A stretch of 64,000 nt of DNA from Psychrobacter glaciei (GTDB taxonomy: Bacteria; Pseudomonadota; Gammaproteobacteria; Pseudomonadales; Moraxellaceae): contig NZ_BMZR01000001.1 of the NCBI RefSeq assembly GCF_014652895.1, positions 124,001 through 188,000 on the forward strand. The letters are read 5' to 3'. The translations under genes and the position numbers were made by a program. The notes beneath the pieces are model-generated. The model was not told the DNA's origin, ran no database searches, and saw nothing but the letters and a program-made list of their open reading frames with translations. Below, piece after piece: positions 40,655-49,290 of the stretch. Numbering within the stretch: position 1 is the stretch's first letter; each line of letters opens with the position of its first letter.

Positions 40655-42610
40655 ATGCGTCAATCTTCTGCTCTTGATATCCTAAAAACAGGTCAAAACG
40701 TCTTTTTGACTGGCTCAGCAGGTTCAGGTAAAACCTATACTCTCAACCAGTACATCGACTATCTTCGTGCGCGACGTGTACCGGTTGCCGTCACCGCGAG
40801 TACGGGCATTGCTGCCACTCATATGAATGGCACGACTATTCATAGTTGGTCGGGCATTGGTATCAAAGATGAGTTGTCTGATCGCGACTTGAGCAATTTA
40901 GCGCGTAAGCAATTTTTAGCAGACCGGCTAAAAGATACTGCGGTATTGGTCATCGATGAGATATCGATGCTGCACGCCAAGCAGATCAATTTGGTTAGCC
41001 AAGTACTGAAGCATGTACGCAAAAATGACAAAGCGTTTGGTGGTATACAAGTGGTGGTGGCGGGTGACTTTTTTCAGTTACCGCCGATCGGTAGTAAGGG
41101 TGAGAGCAATCGTGAAAAGTTTGCTTTTATGTCGGAAGCGTGGCTCGATGCTAAGTTCCACATCTGCTACTTGTCTGAGCAGCATCGGCAGGTCAGCGAC
41201 GCGGCAAATGGCGGGCTTGATTTAGACGATATTCTTAACCAAATACGTCGCCAGGAAGTGACCTTTGAGGCGATTGCCGCGTTAGAAGCCACCTATGATC
41301 AAAGCGTCGATATCAAGCGCACTCGTCTCTATACACACAATCTCAACGTCAATAAAATCAATGACAAAGAGCTGGCCGCGCTAGATGGAGAGATGATGCG
41401 CTTTGAGGCGACTGCGACAGGCGATAGTAAGCTGGTTGAGACTCTAAAAAAGACGGTACGTACCCAAGATGAGCTGATTCTCAAAGTGGGTGCAAAGGTG
41501 ATGTTTATCAAAAACAATGCCGAGCTTGGCGTCTCCAACGGTACGATGGGCGAGCTGATTGGTTTTGCGGCTGTTAAAATTGATGATAGCAAGGACAGCA
41601 GTGAGGCGTTAATCGAAGATGATAGTAGTGACGATACTAATGAAGACAATGCTAATGCAGATGATGCTGTCGAAAATACCGCTAAAGGTAAAAAGAGTGC
41701 TGCCAAAAAAGATAAAGAAAAACCAAAAACCAAAAAACCAACCACGCAAAAAATGCCGGTGGTTAGGCTTAACTCAGGCCGTGAAGTCATCGCCGAGCCT
41801 GAAGAATGGATAATCGAAGATGAAACCGGTGATGTGCTGGCAAGCTATGAGCAAGTACCGCTCTGTCTAGCATGGGCTATTACGATTCACAAATCGCAAG
41901 GCATGACCCTCGATGCGGCTGAAATTGACTTATCACGTACCTTTGAGCTTGGGCAGGGCTATGTGGCACTGTCACGACTCAAATCGCTGTCTGGCTTGCA
42001 ACTGCTGGGTATGAATGACATGAGCTTGCAACTTGATCCGTTGGCACGTGGGGCAGATAAGCGGTTTTTGGTACTGTCTGACGAAGCCGATGCCAATTAT
42101 GCGATGCTAGATGAAGAGAGCATGCAGCAGGCACATGAAAAATTCACCTTGAAGTCAGGCGGTACATTGAGTAAGTCTGTGATTGATGCCTATGCCACTC
42201 TACAAAAAAAGCGCCGCGAACAACAGCATGCGAAGCTCGATAAAAAACAGAAGCTTGGCAATCAGGTCTCTGATAAGTCAGACAGCACCTTACTTGCGAC
42301 CAGAGTGTTGTTAGAAGAGAGCTTGACCATTGCAGAAATCTCGCAAGCGCGCCAGCTGTCACAATCAACCATCATGCGTCATATTGGCGATCTAAAGGCA
42401 CAAGATCCAAGCCTCGCCTGCGACCATCTGCGCCCAGAGGATGAAGTGATGACAGCCGTTGGAAATGCTTATGTCGCCATCAAGGTTGCCAATAATCCGA
42501 ACGATTTTAATGATGATGGTAGTATCAAACTGCGTCCGATATTTGATCATCTTAAACAAAGTATTGACTACAACACCATTCGCTTAGCGCTGATTTTTAT
42601 CACGCCATAA
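40655..42610 (+). CDS. Pif1-like SF1B helicase with C-terminal helix-turn-helix
   Basis: A 651-residue helicase. Walker A is GSAGSGKT (20-27), Walker B is LVIDEISM (about 98-105), motif III includes GDFFQLPP, and motif VI near AITIHKSQGMTLD and YVALSRLKSL completes a Pif1/RecD-like core. A charged insert (about 310-365, Asp/Glu then Lys runs) splits the core. The C terminus (about 545-590) has a RecQ-associated HTH-like segment LTIAEISQARQLSQSTIMRH. It probably unwinds structured DNA or RNA-DNA hybrids in repair or replication. Confidence 0.88.
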   Translation: MRQSSALDILKTGQNVFLTGSAGSGKTYTLNQYIDYLRARRVPVAVTASTGIAATHMNGTTIHSWSGIGIKDELSDRDLSNLARKQFLADRLKDTAVLVIDEISMLHAKQINLVSQVLKHVRKNDKAFGGIQVVVAGDFFQLPPIGSKGESNREKFAFMSEAWLDAKFHICYLSEQHRQVSDAANGGLDLDDILNQIRRQEVTFEAIAALEATYDQSVDIKRTRLYTHNLNVNKINDKELAALDGEMMRFEATATGDSKLVETLKKTVRTQDELILKVGAKVMFIKNNAELGVSNGTMGELIGFAAVKIDDSKDSSEALIEDDSSDDTNEDNANADDAVENTAKGKKSAAKKDKEKPKTKKPTTQKMPVVRLNSGREVIAEPEEWIIEDETGDVLASYEQVPLCLAWAITIHKSQGMTLDAAEIDLSRTFELGQGYVALSRLKSLSGLQLLGMNDMSLQLDPLARGADKRFLVLSDEADANYAMLDEESMQQAHEKFTLKSGGTLSKSVIDAYATLQKKRREQQHAKLDKKQKLGNQVSDKSDSTLLATRVLLEESLTIAEISQARQLSQSTIMRHIGDLKAQDPSLACDHLRPEDEVMTAVGNAYVAIKVANNPNDFNDDGSIKLRPIFDHLKQSIDYNTIRLALIFITP

Positions 42611-42711
42611 CGTCTATTAAGCTTTGATAGGCAGCAGCCATCAAAACAAAGCACGTTCAAGGTGACAGCGCGCCGATCCTACCGCCCTTTATAAAATAGC
42701 GATAACTTGTT

Positions 42712-43878
42712 ATGCCTGATTTTTCTAGCGCCACTTATCAATTGACCTCTGACCCGATAGCAGCGAGCTATCGTACCACTGGTGAGCACGCGCAGCCACT
42801 GAGGATTGCTATTAATGGCTTTGGTCGTATCGGGCGTAATGTACTGCGCGCTTTGCTAGAGCGCTTTGAAGTGTTAGGCCGTGCCATTCATGTGGTGGCG
42901 ATTAATGATTTAGCGCCAGCCGACATACTCCTTCATTTGTTAAAATTTGACAGCACGCACGGTCGCCTCAGTCGACTGGGCGTCAATGCTGAGCTTGTAG
43001 AGAGTGGTGCAGATGACGCTAGCAAGACCCAGCTTTGCCTGACCAAGAACAATCTGACTTACTGCATCAATATGCTATCAGAGCCTGATCCACAAAACCT
43101 ACCTTGGCAGGCGCTGGGTGTCGATGTGGTGCTAGAATGTACTGGACACTTTCGCTCTTATGAGCAAGCGACGCTACATATCGACGCTGGCGCGCAGCAA
43201 GTGATTATCGGTGCCGCGCCATTCGATGATGTGGATGCCTGTATCGTTATGGGTGTGAACACGGATGCGTTAACGCTTGAGCTACCGATTATATCGAGTG
43301 TCTCTTGTACCACGCAGGCATTGGTGCCGCTCATTGACACCCTTGATAAGGCGTTTGGTGTGACGTCTGCCATGATGACGGAGATTCATGCGGTCACCGC
43401 TGATCAGACCGTGCTGGATCAGGCGCACCGTGATCCAAGACGGGCGCGCGCGTCCGGCTACAATATCATTCCCACCACCTCTAGTAGTATCGCTGCGACA
43501 GAGCGGGTGTTGCCAGCGATGGTGGGCAAGATAAATGGACATTCGATACGCGTGCCAACCATCGATGTGGCGGCGATTGATGTCACTTTTGTGTTTGATA
43601 CACCAGATGTCAGTATTGAATCAATTCGTGAGGTACTCAAATCGGCCAGTCAGGCACATTTGCATGACATCATGGCTTATACCGAAGAACCACTGGTCTC
43701 CAGCGATTTTATCCATCAAACTGAATCGCTGATTATTGATGGGCAACAGCTGATGCAAGTGGGCGGGCAATACAAGGTTTTTGCGTGGTATGACAACGAA
43801 TGGGGCTATGCCAATAGGCTGCTAGATATGTGTTTGCATCTAGCATCTCATAAAAAGCCTATCGTCCATCATCTATAA
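42712..43878 (+). CDS. Glyceraldehyde-3-phosphate dehydrogenase family protein
   Basis: A 388-residue GAPDH-fold enzyme. The NAD-binding motif INGFGRIGR starts at 34, the catalytic Cys199 is in SVSCTTQAL, and His226 is in EIHAVTADQ. The usual CTTN is CTTQ here and the start carries a 30-residue extension. Features such as RVPTIDVAAIDV recall erythrose-4-phosphate dehydrogenase (Epd), while THGRL and the spacing fit GAPDH, so I leave the symbol empty. It follows the helicase by about 100 bases. Confidence 0.85.
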   Translation: MPDFSSATYQLTSDPIAASYRTTGEHAQPLRIAINGFGRIGRNVLRALLERFEVLGRAIHVVAINDLAPADILLHLLKFDSTHGRLSRLGVNAELVESGADDASKTQLCLTKNNLTYCINMLSEPDPQNLPWQALGVDVVLECTGHFRSYEQATLHIDAGAQQVIIGAAPFDDVDACIVMGVNTDALTLELPIISSVSCTTQALVPLIDTLDKAFGVTSAMMTEIHAVTADQTVLDQAHRDPRRARASGYNIIPTTSSSIAATERVLPAMVGKINGHSIRVPTIDVAAIDVTFVFDTPDVSIESIREVLKSASQAHLHDIMAYTEEPLVSSDFIHQTESLIIDGQQLMQVGGQYKVFAWYDNEWGYANRLLDMCLHLASHKKPIVHHL

Positions 43879-44001
43879 AAGAGTGACAGCGCTAACCTCG
43901 CTTGAAGTATGACTTATACCTCTGCACTCAGTTGCCTTAACTCTCTTTTAAACTGAATCAACGATAGCATCAAAATAATTTAAGTTCGTTCAATTAATTG
44001 C

Positions 44002-44029
44002 TTGCATTCTCATGTTATATCGCTATAAT
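44002..44029 (+). promoter_or_regulatory. Promoter of first tRNA-Ser
   Basis: TTGCAT and TATAAT are separated by 16 bases, with TATAAT ending 11 bases before the tRNA 5' end. Confidence 0.75.
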
Positions 44030-44040
44030 ATTGCACCAAT

Positions 44041-44131
44041 GGAGACGTGGCAGAGTGGTTGAATGCACCGGTCTTGAAAACCGACAAGGGTTTGTAGCCC
44101 TTCGAGAGTTCGAATCTCTCCGTCTCCTCCA
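44041..44131 (+). tRNA. tRNA-Ser (anticodon UGA), copy 1
   Basis: A 91-nt class II tRNA with long variable arm (AAGGG/CCCTT) and encoded CCA. The acceptor stem is GGAGACG/CGTCTCC and the anticodon TGA is at 44075-44077. Two oddities are shared by both copies: the discriminator base before CCA is T (usually G in bacterial tRNA-Ser), and the first anticodon-stem pair is C-A. Its own promoter precedes it and a terminator follows. Confidence 0.96.
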
Positions 44132-44138
44132 AATTCGA

Positions 44139-44174
44139 AAGCCGCAATTATTATTAATGATTGCGGCTTTTTTT
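44139..44174 (+). terminator. Terminator after first tRNA-Ser
   Basis: AAGCCGCAAT and ATTGCGGCTT arms followed by TTTTTT, 8 bases after the tRNA. Confidence 0.85.
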
Positions 44175-44175
44175 G

Positions 44176-44203
44176 TTGCATTTTTATTTTATATCGTTAT
44201 AAT
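44176..44203 (+). promoter_or_regulatory. Promoter of second tRNA-Ser
   Basis: The same TTGCAT-N16-TATAAT arrangement as copy 1, ending 11 bases before the second tRNA. Confidence 0.75.
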
Positions 44204-44214
44204 GATCCACCAAT

Positions 44215-44305
44215 GGAGACGTGGCAGAGTGGTTGAATGCACCGGTCTTGAAAACCGACAAGGGTTTGTAGCCCTTCGAGAGTTCGAATCTCTCCGTCTC
44301 CTCCA
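44215..44305 (+). tRNA. tRNA-Ser (anticodon UGA), copy 2, prophage attachment side
   Basis: Identical over its 91 bases to copy 1, 174 bases downstream, including the T discriminator and C-A pair. The prophage begins directly after its CCA, so its 3' part probably is the attachment site (attL). The matching attR copy should lie beyond the right edge. Confidence 0.95.
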
Positions 44306-44492
44306 AACATCGGGTGATAGCTGAAAACGCTGAAACCTTTAAAGAGCCTGCCTTGCGCAGGATTTTTTATGCCTGTAATTCGATGCTAATTCTTTGTCGT
44401 GGGCTGGGCTGTGGACTGGTTATTTTTGCTAAACCGTCATAAATGGTTTGTGAGGGCGCATAAATAAAGGCTTTCCAGCGTTGTTGCGCTAA
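44306..44492. other. Prophage left-end DNA after the tRNA
   Basis: Noncoding DNA between attL and the repeats. The integrase, which reads towards the tRNA, stops at 44631. A GTCGTGGGCTGGGCTG tract at about 44397 resembles the repeat units that follow. Confidence 0.5.
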
Positions 44493-44640
44493 AAAGCCTG
44501 ATACTTCGTGCGTGGGCTAGGCATGGTTATTATATTTGTAAAGCCTGGTACTTCGTGCGTAGGTTGGGTATCGGCTATATCTGTAAAGCTTGGTACTTCA
44601 TGCGTGGGCTGGGCATGGGCTGGGCATGGGCTATATCTGT
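44493..44640. repeat. Three degenerate repeats between attL and the integrase
   Basis: Units of 45-56 bases begin at 44493, 44540 and 44585. Each has AAGCYTGRTACTTC-TGCGT, then GG-TGGG and TATAT-TGTA. The third is lengthened by a doubled GGGCATGGGCT. The position fits integrase arm-type or accessory-factor sites; a plain tandem repeat is the alternative. Confidence 0.65.
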
Positions 44641-45800
44641 AATGAGTGGTTTAGTATCTTGATGATGTGGCCAGAATCTTGCGGTATGAATTTACCGTAA
44701 TGTTTGTGGATCATATCTGTAGTACTATGTCCAAGTTGTTTTGCTAACCATTCTGCAGTAACGACGCCAGTTGACAGTACCTGACTTGCATAAGTGTGCC
44801 GGCCATTATTGAGCGGTCGATAGTCTACATCGATGCGCTCTAAATAATCTGCCCACACGTGGCGCAGCTGCTCGTAAGTATGATGTGTACCAGTGTTTGG
44901 GTTGTGCCACAGAAATTGTAGTGTATGTGGCCGTTCTGTGCGATGATCTCGCTCTGTTATCATGACTGTCTGCAGTGCAGTGTCTTTTATCAATTCAATC
45001 TGACTACGTAGGGCATCTACTACGATGGGCAATAGCTCAACTTGGCGTTTGCGCCGACGATTTTTTGTTACCCGGTAAACGCCTTTTACCACACCGCGCC
45101 TGATATAAGCGTGGCCATTCTCCAAATCTAAGTCTGACACGGCTAATGCGAGCAGCTCGTGTGACGACAAACCCGACCATATCATCACTGTCCATAAATT
45201 TTTACGTGCCTGGTCCGGCTCACTTTTTATAATTAAACTTATTTCGTCCCTGTTGAAAGGGTAGATATCGTCTGGGTCATTAAAATTAAGTTTGATGTAC
45301 TGTGAGGGATCATTCGCTGTGCTCTGGTTCCGTGACCAATAGCTGTAAATTTTTCTCCATAACCCTAAGATCTCTTTAATCGTTTTTGAGCCTAGTTCCT
45401 TGCGCTTTATCAAGTCTTTATAGACCCATTCCTCAACGTCTTCCACTTTAATTTTGGCCATCTGCTTTTGTGACCAGTAGTCACTGATATGATTATTTAC
45501 TTTGCTTAGATATGTGTTCCATGACGTAGGAGCTACCAAAGATTCCTCTGTTGTTTTCCATTGATTAAGATAATGGCCAAAATAACTTGCTTTGCGCTTA
45601 GGTGAATGGGGGAAGGTTTGATCACGATCAAACGTACCCATTTCTATTTGAGTATCTATCGATTGTGCGATGGATTTGGCTTTTTTCAAATTGGCTTCAG
45701 TGGGTGGTGTGTCATATAAGGTTTCGCGATCACGCTCTCCGCTTGCGTCGCGCCACCAAATCCGGATGCTGGTTTTTAAAGGTTCTATACCTGCAGACAT
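44631..45800 (-). CDS. int: Prophage tyrosine integrase, DUF3596 arm-binding type
   Basis: A 389-residue phage integrase: DUF3596-type N-terminal arm-binding domain (about 1-65), core-binding SAM-like domain (about 72-165) and catalytic domain (about 180-385). Catalytic residues visible are Lys246, Arg334-His335 in NGRHTYAS, His358 in LGHST and Tyr368 in HKHYGKF. The first catalytic arginine, expected in GLRxxEL, is Ser212 here (WSGLSSHELLAL), which may reduce or abolish recombination. It reads towards the tRNA-Ser attL. Confidence 0.9.
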   Translation of the reverse strand: MSAGIEPLKTSIRIWWRDASGERDRETLYDTPPTEANLKKAKSIAQSIDTQIEMGTFDRDQTFPHSPKRKASYFGHYLNQWKTTEESLVAPTSWNTYLSKVNNHISDYWSQKQMAKIKVEDVEEWVYKDLIKRKELGSKTIKEILGLWRKIYSYWSRNQSTANDPSQYIKLNFNDPDDIYPFNRDEISLIIKSEPDQARKNLWTVMIWSGLSSHELLALAVSDLDLENGHAYIRRGVVKGVYRVTKNRRRKRQVELLPIVVDALRSQIELIKDTALQTVMITERDHRTERPHTLQFLWHNPNTGTHHTYEQLRHVWADYLERIDVDYRPLNNGRHTYASQVLSTGVVTAEWLAKQLGHSTTDMIHKHYGKFIPQDSGHIIKILNHSLQI

Positions 45801-45891
45801 TCTGTATCCTTTGATTTCAGGTCAAAAGTAGGGTTATAACGTGGATGACAATAAAATGTGAGCGGTGAAAGAGCGGTAATACTACGGTAGT

Positions 45892-45935
45892 AAAAAAAGA
45901 GGTAATAAAGGTAAGACTTTCATTACCTCTTTTTA
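45892..45935 (-). terminator. Terminator between primase operon and int
   Basis: AGAGGTAAT and ATTACCTCT arms, with a T-run on the minus strand, lie about 70 bases after the primase stop and upstream of int. The early operon therefore probably ends before int. Confidence 0.8.
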
Positions 45936-46005
45936 TCTTTATGATTTTATTTGGATTAATTATTACCTTGAAAAGGTAATTTCGGAGTAATTAGGATGTT
46001 GTCAC

Positions 46006-48675
46006 CTATGACTCTAGTCCTTCTTCAAATACCCAGCATTTTACTGTCTTTGATTTATAAACAGCGCTTGATACAGGCACATTTGAGTCGATAAATTTAT
46101 GTTTGCGACTTGATTTGAGTAAGCGCTTCATTTCAGTCTGTTCAGGCAATCTCTGCCCTTCAGACTGGGCTATCTTATAAAAGGCCGGTAGGTTGATGGC
46201 TATTTTCTTTTTATCAGCTGCGTAGTGGTTCATATTGCAATCGGCAGACGATTCCAAATATTCGTAGATTTCCCAGAATTGCTCAACGAGTGGATGGTCA
46301 TTGGACAGTCTGGCCACGCGCTGTTCTGCCATTGTAATTAGTGTGCTTTTGGCAGTTTTGGCTTGTTCATCTGTCATGACGCCGTCCAATACATGCAAAT
46401 GCAGACAATCAACCATAGCCGCTACCTGAGCATGATTTAATGCAATACGAGTATGAGTGATGCCAGCTGAGTGATAGAAGGCTTCGTAAATCCGCACTTT
46501 CTCTTTGTACGTCTGCAGGATGGCTTCTTCATTGAGAATGGCCTTAACCATGAACTGACTGGTTACTTCGAGCGGTATGCGGTCGAGCTCGTCGACAATG
46601 TATTTGCCTTCGAGCGTCTGACCTTCGCGAGTCAGTCGGATATGAAGTAAGCGAGTAAGCATGGCTTCAGATGCTTGAATAGGTTCGTTTTGACTAATCA
46701 TGATGGCAGCGCGGAACGGCGGTGAGTAAGTATCGTTGCCGTTGTTTTTGACACCGCGACTACGTATCGAGCGACCGTTAAATGCATCCTTTAACTGATC
46801 CCATTCAAACTTTGAGTAAGATTTTTTGCCGTCCTCATCGTTACGGTCACCTTCAATCAGGGCGATAGGCATATTGGATACTTGGGCAAACTCACGGTAA
46901 ATAGCGACTGATGTGGCTTTTGATGGATCAAAGCCCTCGTAGTCTTCGCGTCCTGATAAGCGCCATAAAAACTCAAGCAAACGTGACTTACCAGCTCCGG
47001 CTTGACCGACCAATTCAAAAAATGGAAACGAACGGTCGATACCGCGTATCTGCTCGGCAAAATAAGTGCCTAGCCACCACGCCATGACGACTGTGCCGTA
47101 GTCACCACGTACTTTGTTGAATTTTGGCCACCAGTCAAAGTTTGGCTTGTCCTTGGTATTGAGGTGCATCGTGGGGGAGTTTGCTAACGACTTGACTTCC
47201 AAGCGACCGAGTTTGAAATAGTCTTGCTCATTGATCGCAACTGATTTGCCTTTATGTACTGCGGTGTCATTAAAGATATATGCGCCAAATTCTTTGCTGT
47301 AACCGATAAAGTCGGTGGTTTTTACTTCTTTGAGGGCTTCGGTCTGATGACGCATGATAATGTCTAGTTGACCGGCTGCGCCTGTCCAAAATACGCCGGC
47401 ATAAACGGACAGCAAACGAGGCTTAAATTTAGAGGGACTAGATAATTGATCGCCAGTGATCGTTGTGGTTACTGCACCTTTTGCTGTGGCCACACGCATG
47501 AAGTACCAGGACTCATCTGTGATCTCGTTACGTTGAAAATAAAGGGCTTCAAGCTTTGCGTTACATAGCTCGGTGACGGTACTGCAGGATTTTACGAACT
47601 CTGGCATTTGTTCATCGACATCGGTTAAATCACTGACAGACTCAAGATAAGAGCCTACTTGGTGCTTTTCGACACCGATACAGGTGGATAGGGCTTTGGT
47701 ATCTAATTCAAACCACCAAGTGCGGTAGTTGTATTCTAAATAAAAGCTGGTGCGTTTGGTGTGCATATACATAATGACAGCAGCTTCTGACGCTGACGTC
47801 GCTGTTAGTAAATTGCCTAAGTAACGATAGTGTTCTAGATGCTCAGATGTGAGACGACCCATTTCGTGTAGGTCGTTCCAATCTAATTTACGATGCTTCT
47901 CATACGGTGGCTGGGCGGCCACGCACTCAAACCCCATATTTGCAGCTAGCTTTACAAATTTTTTGGTGTAGTCTTTGCCGGCTTTATCATTGTCATATGC
48001 CCACACTAGGGTGGGTAGGGTGCGCTTCTCTTTATTATATTTGTTCTTGAGCTCATACAGGCTGTGCTCAGGAAAGTTGCTGCAGCTGATGGAGCTGACA
48101 GTATCAAGGCCATGCTCATGCAATGCAGTAGCGTCAAAAATACCTTCGGTGATCCAAATCTCGGTTGGCAGTTGAGTGTTTGCTGGATGCCACCACCAGT
48201 AACCTTTTAGATCGTACCCGTATTTAAGATTGGCTTTGCGAGGGAAACGGTCTGCCTTATCAATGATGCGCTCCCACCAACCGCCGTTTGGCAGTTGAAA
48301 ACGCACGGTCGCAGATGATATGCCAAGCTCACGATTGGTATATTGCTCTTGGCTGTAACTGCCTTTAATTGATTTGATGCTAAGACCGCGCCCTTCGTTT
48401 AGATAAGCGTCGGCTGCCGCATTGGGGCTAACGTCGGTCTGTTTATATGTTGCTGACCAATCAGTAAATAGGTCAGAAAACAAGTCTCTGACGTGGACTT
48501 CCATGCCGCATTTATTTAGCCGACCACATTTGACGACTCGGGGCGTAGACGCGTGGGTGAATAGAGATTTTTTACTGCAATCTGGGCAGCGACCCTCACG
48601 TAGCCAGTCACCGCTTACTTTGAATTCGTAGTCCGATATCAGGCGGTCTACGACTTTGTCATTGATTCGTGTCAT
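46006..48675 (-). CDS. Phage primase-helicase (zinc finger, TOPRIM, DUF927-like ATPase)
   Basis: An 889-residue replication protein. The N-terminal zinc finger uses Cys30, Cys33, Cys50 and Cys56. A TOPRIM domain follows, with WITEGIFDATAL (about 170-182) and VWAYDNDKAG (about 222-231). The C-terminal DUF927-like helicase has Walker A GQAGAGKS near residue 557 and Walker B IALIEGDR. It should prime and unwind at the phage origin. It is the last and largest gene of the leftward early operon. Confidence 0.9.
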   Translation of the reverse strand: MTRINDKVVDRLISDYEFKVSGDWLREGRCPDCSKKSLFTHASTPRVVKCGRLNKCGMEVHVRDLFSDLFTDWSATYKQTDVSPNAAADAYLNEGRGLSIKSIKGSYSQEQYTNRELGISSATVRFQLPNGGWWERIIDKADRFPRKANLKYGYDLKGYWWWHPANTQLPTEIWITEGIFDATALHEHGLDTVSSISCSNFPEHSLYELKNKYNKEKRTLPTLVWAYDNDKAGKDYTKKFVKLAANMGFECVAAQPPYEKHRKLDWNDLHEMGRLTSEHLEHYRYLGNLLTATSASEAAVIMYMHTKRTSFYLEYNYRTWWFELDTKALSTCIGVEKHQVGSYLESVSDLTDVDEQMPEFVKSCSTVTELCNAKLEALYFQRNEITDESWYFMRVATAKGAVTTTITGDQLSSPSKFKPRLLSVYAGVFWTGAAGQLDIIMRHQTEALKEVKTTDFIGYSKEFGAYIFNDTAVHKGKSVAINEQDYFKLGRLEVKSLANSPTMHLNTKDKPNFDWWPKFNKVRGDYGTVVMAWWLGTYFAEQIRGIDRSFPFFELVGQAGAGKSRLLEFLWRLSGREDYEGFDPSKATSVAIYREFAQVSNMPIALIEGDRNDEDGKKSYSKFEWDQLKDAFNGRSIRSRGVKNNGNDTYSPPFRAAIMISQNEPIQASEAMLTRLLHIRLTREGQTLEGKYIVDELDRIPLEVTSQFMVKAILNEEAILQTYKEKVRIYEAFYHSAGITHTRIALNHAQVAAMVDCLHLHVLDGVMTDEQAKTAKSTLITMAEQRVARLSNDHPLVEQFWEIYEYLESSADCNMNHYAADKKKIAINLPAFYKIAQSEGQRLPEQTEMKRLLKSSRKHKFIDSNVPVSSAVYKSKTVKCWVFEEGLES

Positions 48676-48701
48676 GGTATTACCTAATTTTTTGGAGAGT
48701 A

Positions 48702-49043
48702 TTAAGCGGTTTCTGCTTTCTGAATGATTTTTGTGACTTCTTCAATCCAAAAGTCGCTACCCATTATTGCCTCGTAGGTCTGAGCTTCACTCTTTAAAAG
48801 TCGCTCAGAGAAGTCACATAGTGAAATAAGAGTTTCGGTATGCTTTTCATCATGATCTTCTTTGGCTACATGCTCGGCTAGCCAATGCTTGCGCGTTAGA
48901 TAGTCGCTTTTGTGGGAGTGAATAGCCGCGCAAAACACTTCGCTCAATGAATCTCTTATATCTGTCGTGAGATTAAATGGGTTGTGCTTGTTGTTTGAAA
49001 TGGTTGTATCACTAACAGGCGATTGAGGAGTTGGATTTGTCAT
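48702..49043 (-). CDS. Small phage early protein, unknown
   Basis: A 113-residue acidic, soluble, helical protein with many His and Glu (AEHVAKEDHDEKHTET). AAGGAT lies 9 bases before the ATG. It sits between ogr and the primase gene, on the same strand with short gaps. Function unknown. Confidence 0.7.
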   Translation of the reverse strand: MTNPTPQSPVSDTTISNNKHNPFNLTTDIRDSLSEVFCAAIHSHKSDYLTRKHWLAEHVAKEDHDEKHTETLISLCDFSERLLKSEAQTYEAIMGSDFWIEEVTKIIQKAETA

Positions 49044-49054
49044 CGTGATTATCC

Positions 49055-49273
49055 TTATCTGGTGAGTGCAGCCGCAATTTCAGGTTTTGGCTGCAGACTG
49101 GGTTGTAGTTGTTGTGATATCTCAATACTTACTTTGGCCGAGAATAGACAATTTGGATTATGGCAAGCTGCTGTAAGTTGTTTCGTTAAAGCACTAAATG
49201 TGACGTGCCCATGTGTACGCATTCTTGAATCGCAGTGAGGGCAGCGGATATATGCTGTCGTTGAACTTGCCAT
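49055..49273 (-). CDS. ogr: Ogr/Delta-type late-gene activator (zinc finger)
   Basis: A 72-residue protein, the length of P2 Ogr. It has the family's CX2CX22CX4C zinc site: Cys11, Cys14, Cys37 and Cys42. Ogr/Delta proteins bind upstream of P2/P4 late promoters and contact RNA polymerase alpha, turning on head, tail and lysis genes. GGAG lies 6 bases before the ATG. In P2 itself ogr lies beyond the D gene near attL; here it sits inside the early operon. Confidence 0.88.
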   Translation of the reverse strand: MASSTTAYIRCPHCDSRMRTHGHVTFSALTKQLTAACHNPNCLFSAKVSIEISQQLQPSLQPKPEIAAALTR

Positions 49274-49290
49274 AGAGTCTCCAGATTCTA

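Noticed and set aside
40491..40685. A hydrophobic 64-codon frame before the helicase
   Set aside because: GTG start with no ribosome site, overlaps the helicase start; AT-rich DNA easily gives hydrophobic frames.
41329..41790. A 153-codon minus-strand frame in the Pif1-like gene
   Set aside because: Opposite-strand shadow of the low-complexity Asp/Lys region; Ser/Leu-rich translation without ribosome site.
43998..44324. A 108-codon frame through both tRNA-Ser genes with repeated peptide
   Set aside because: The protein repeat is only the translation of the duplicated tRNA.
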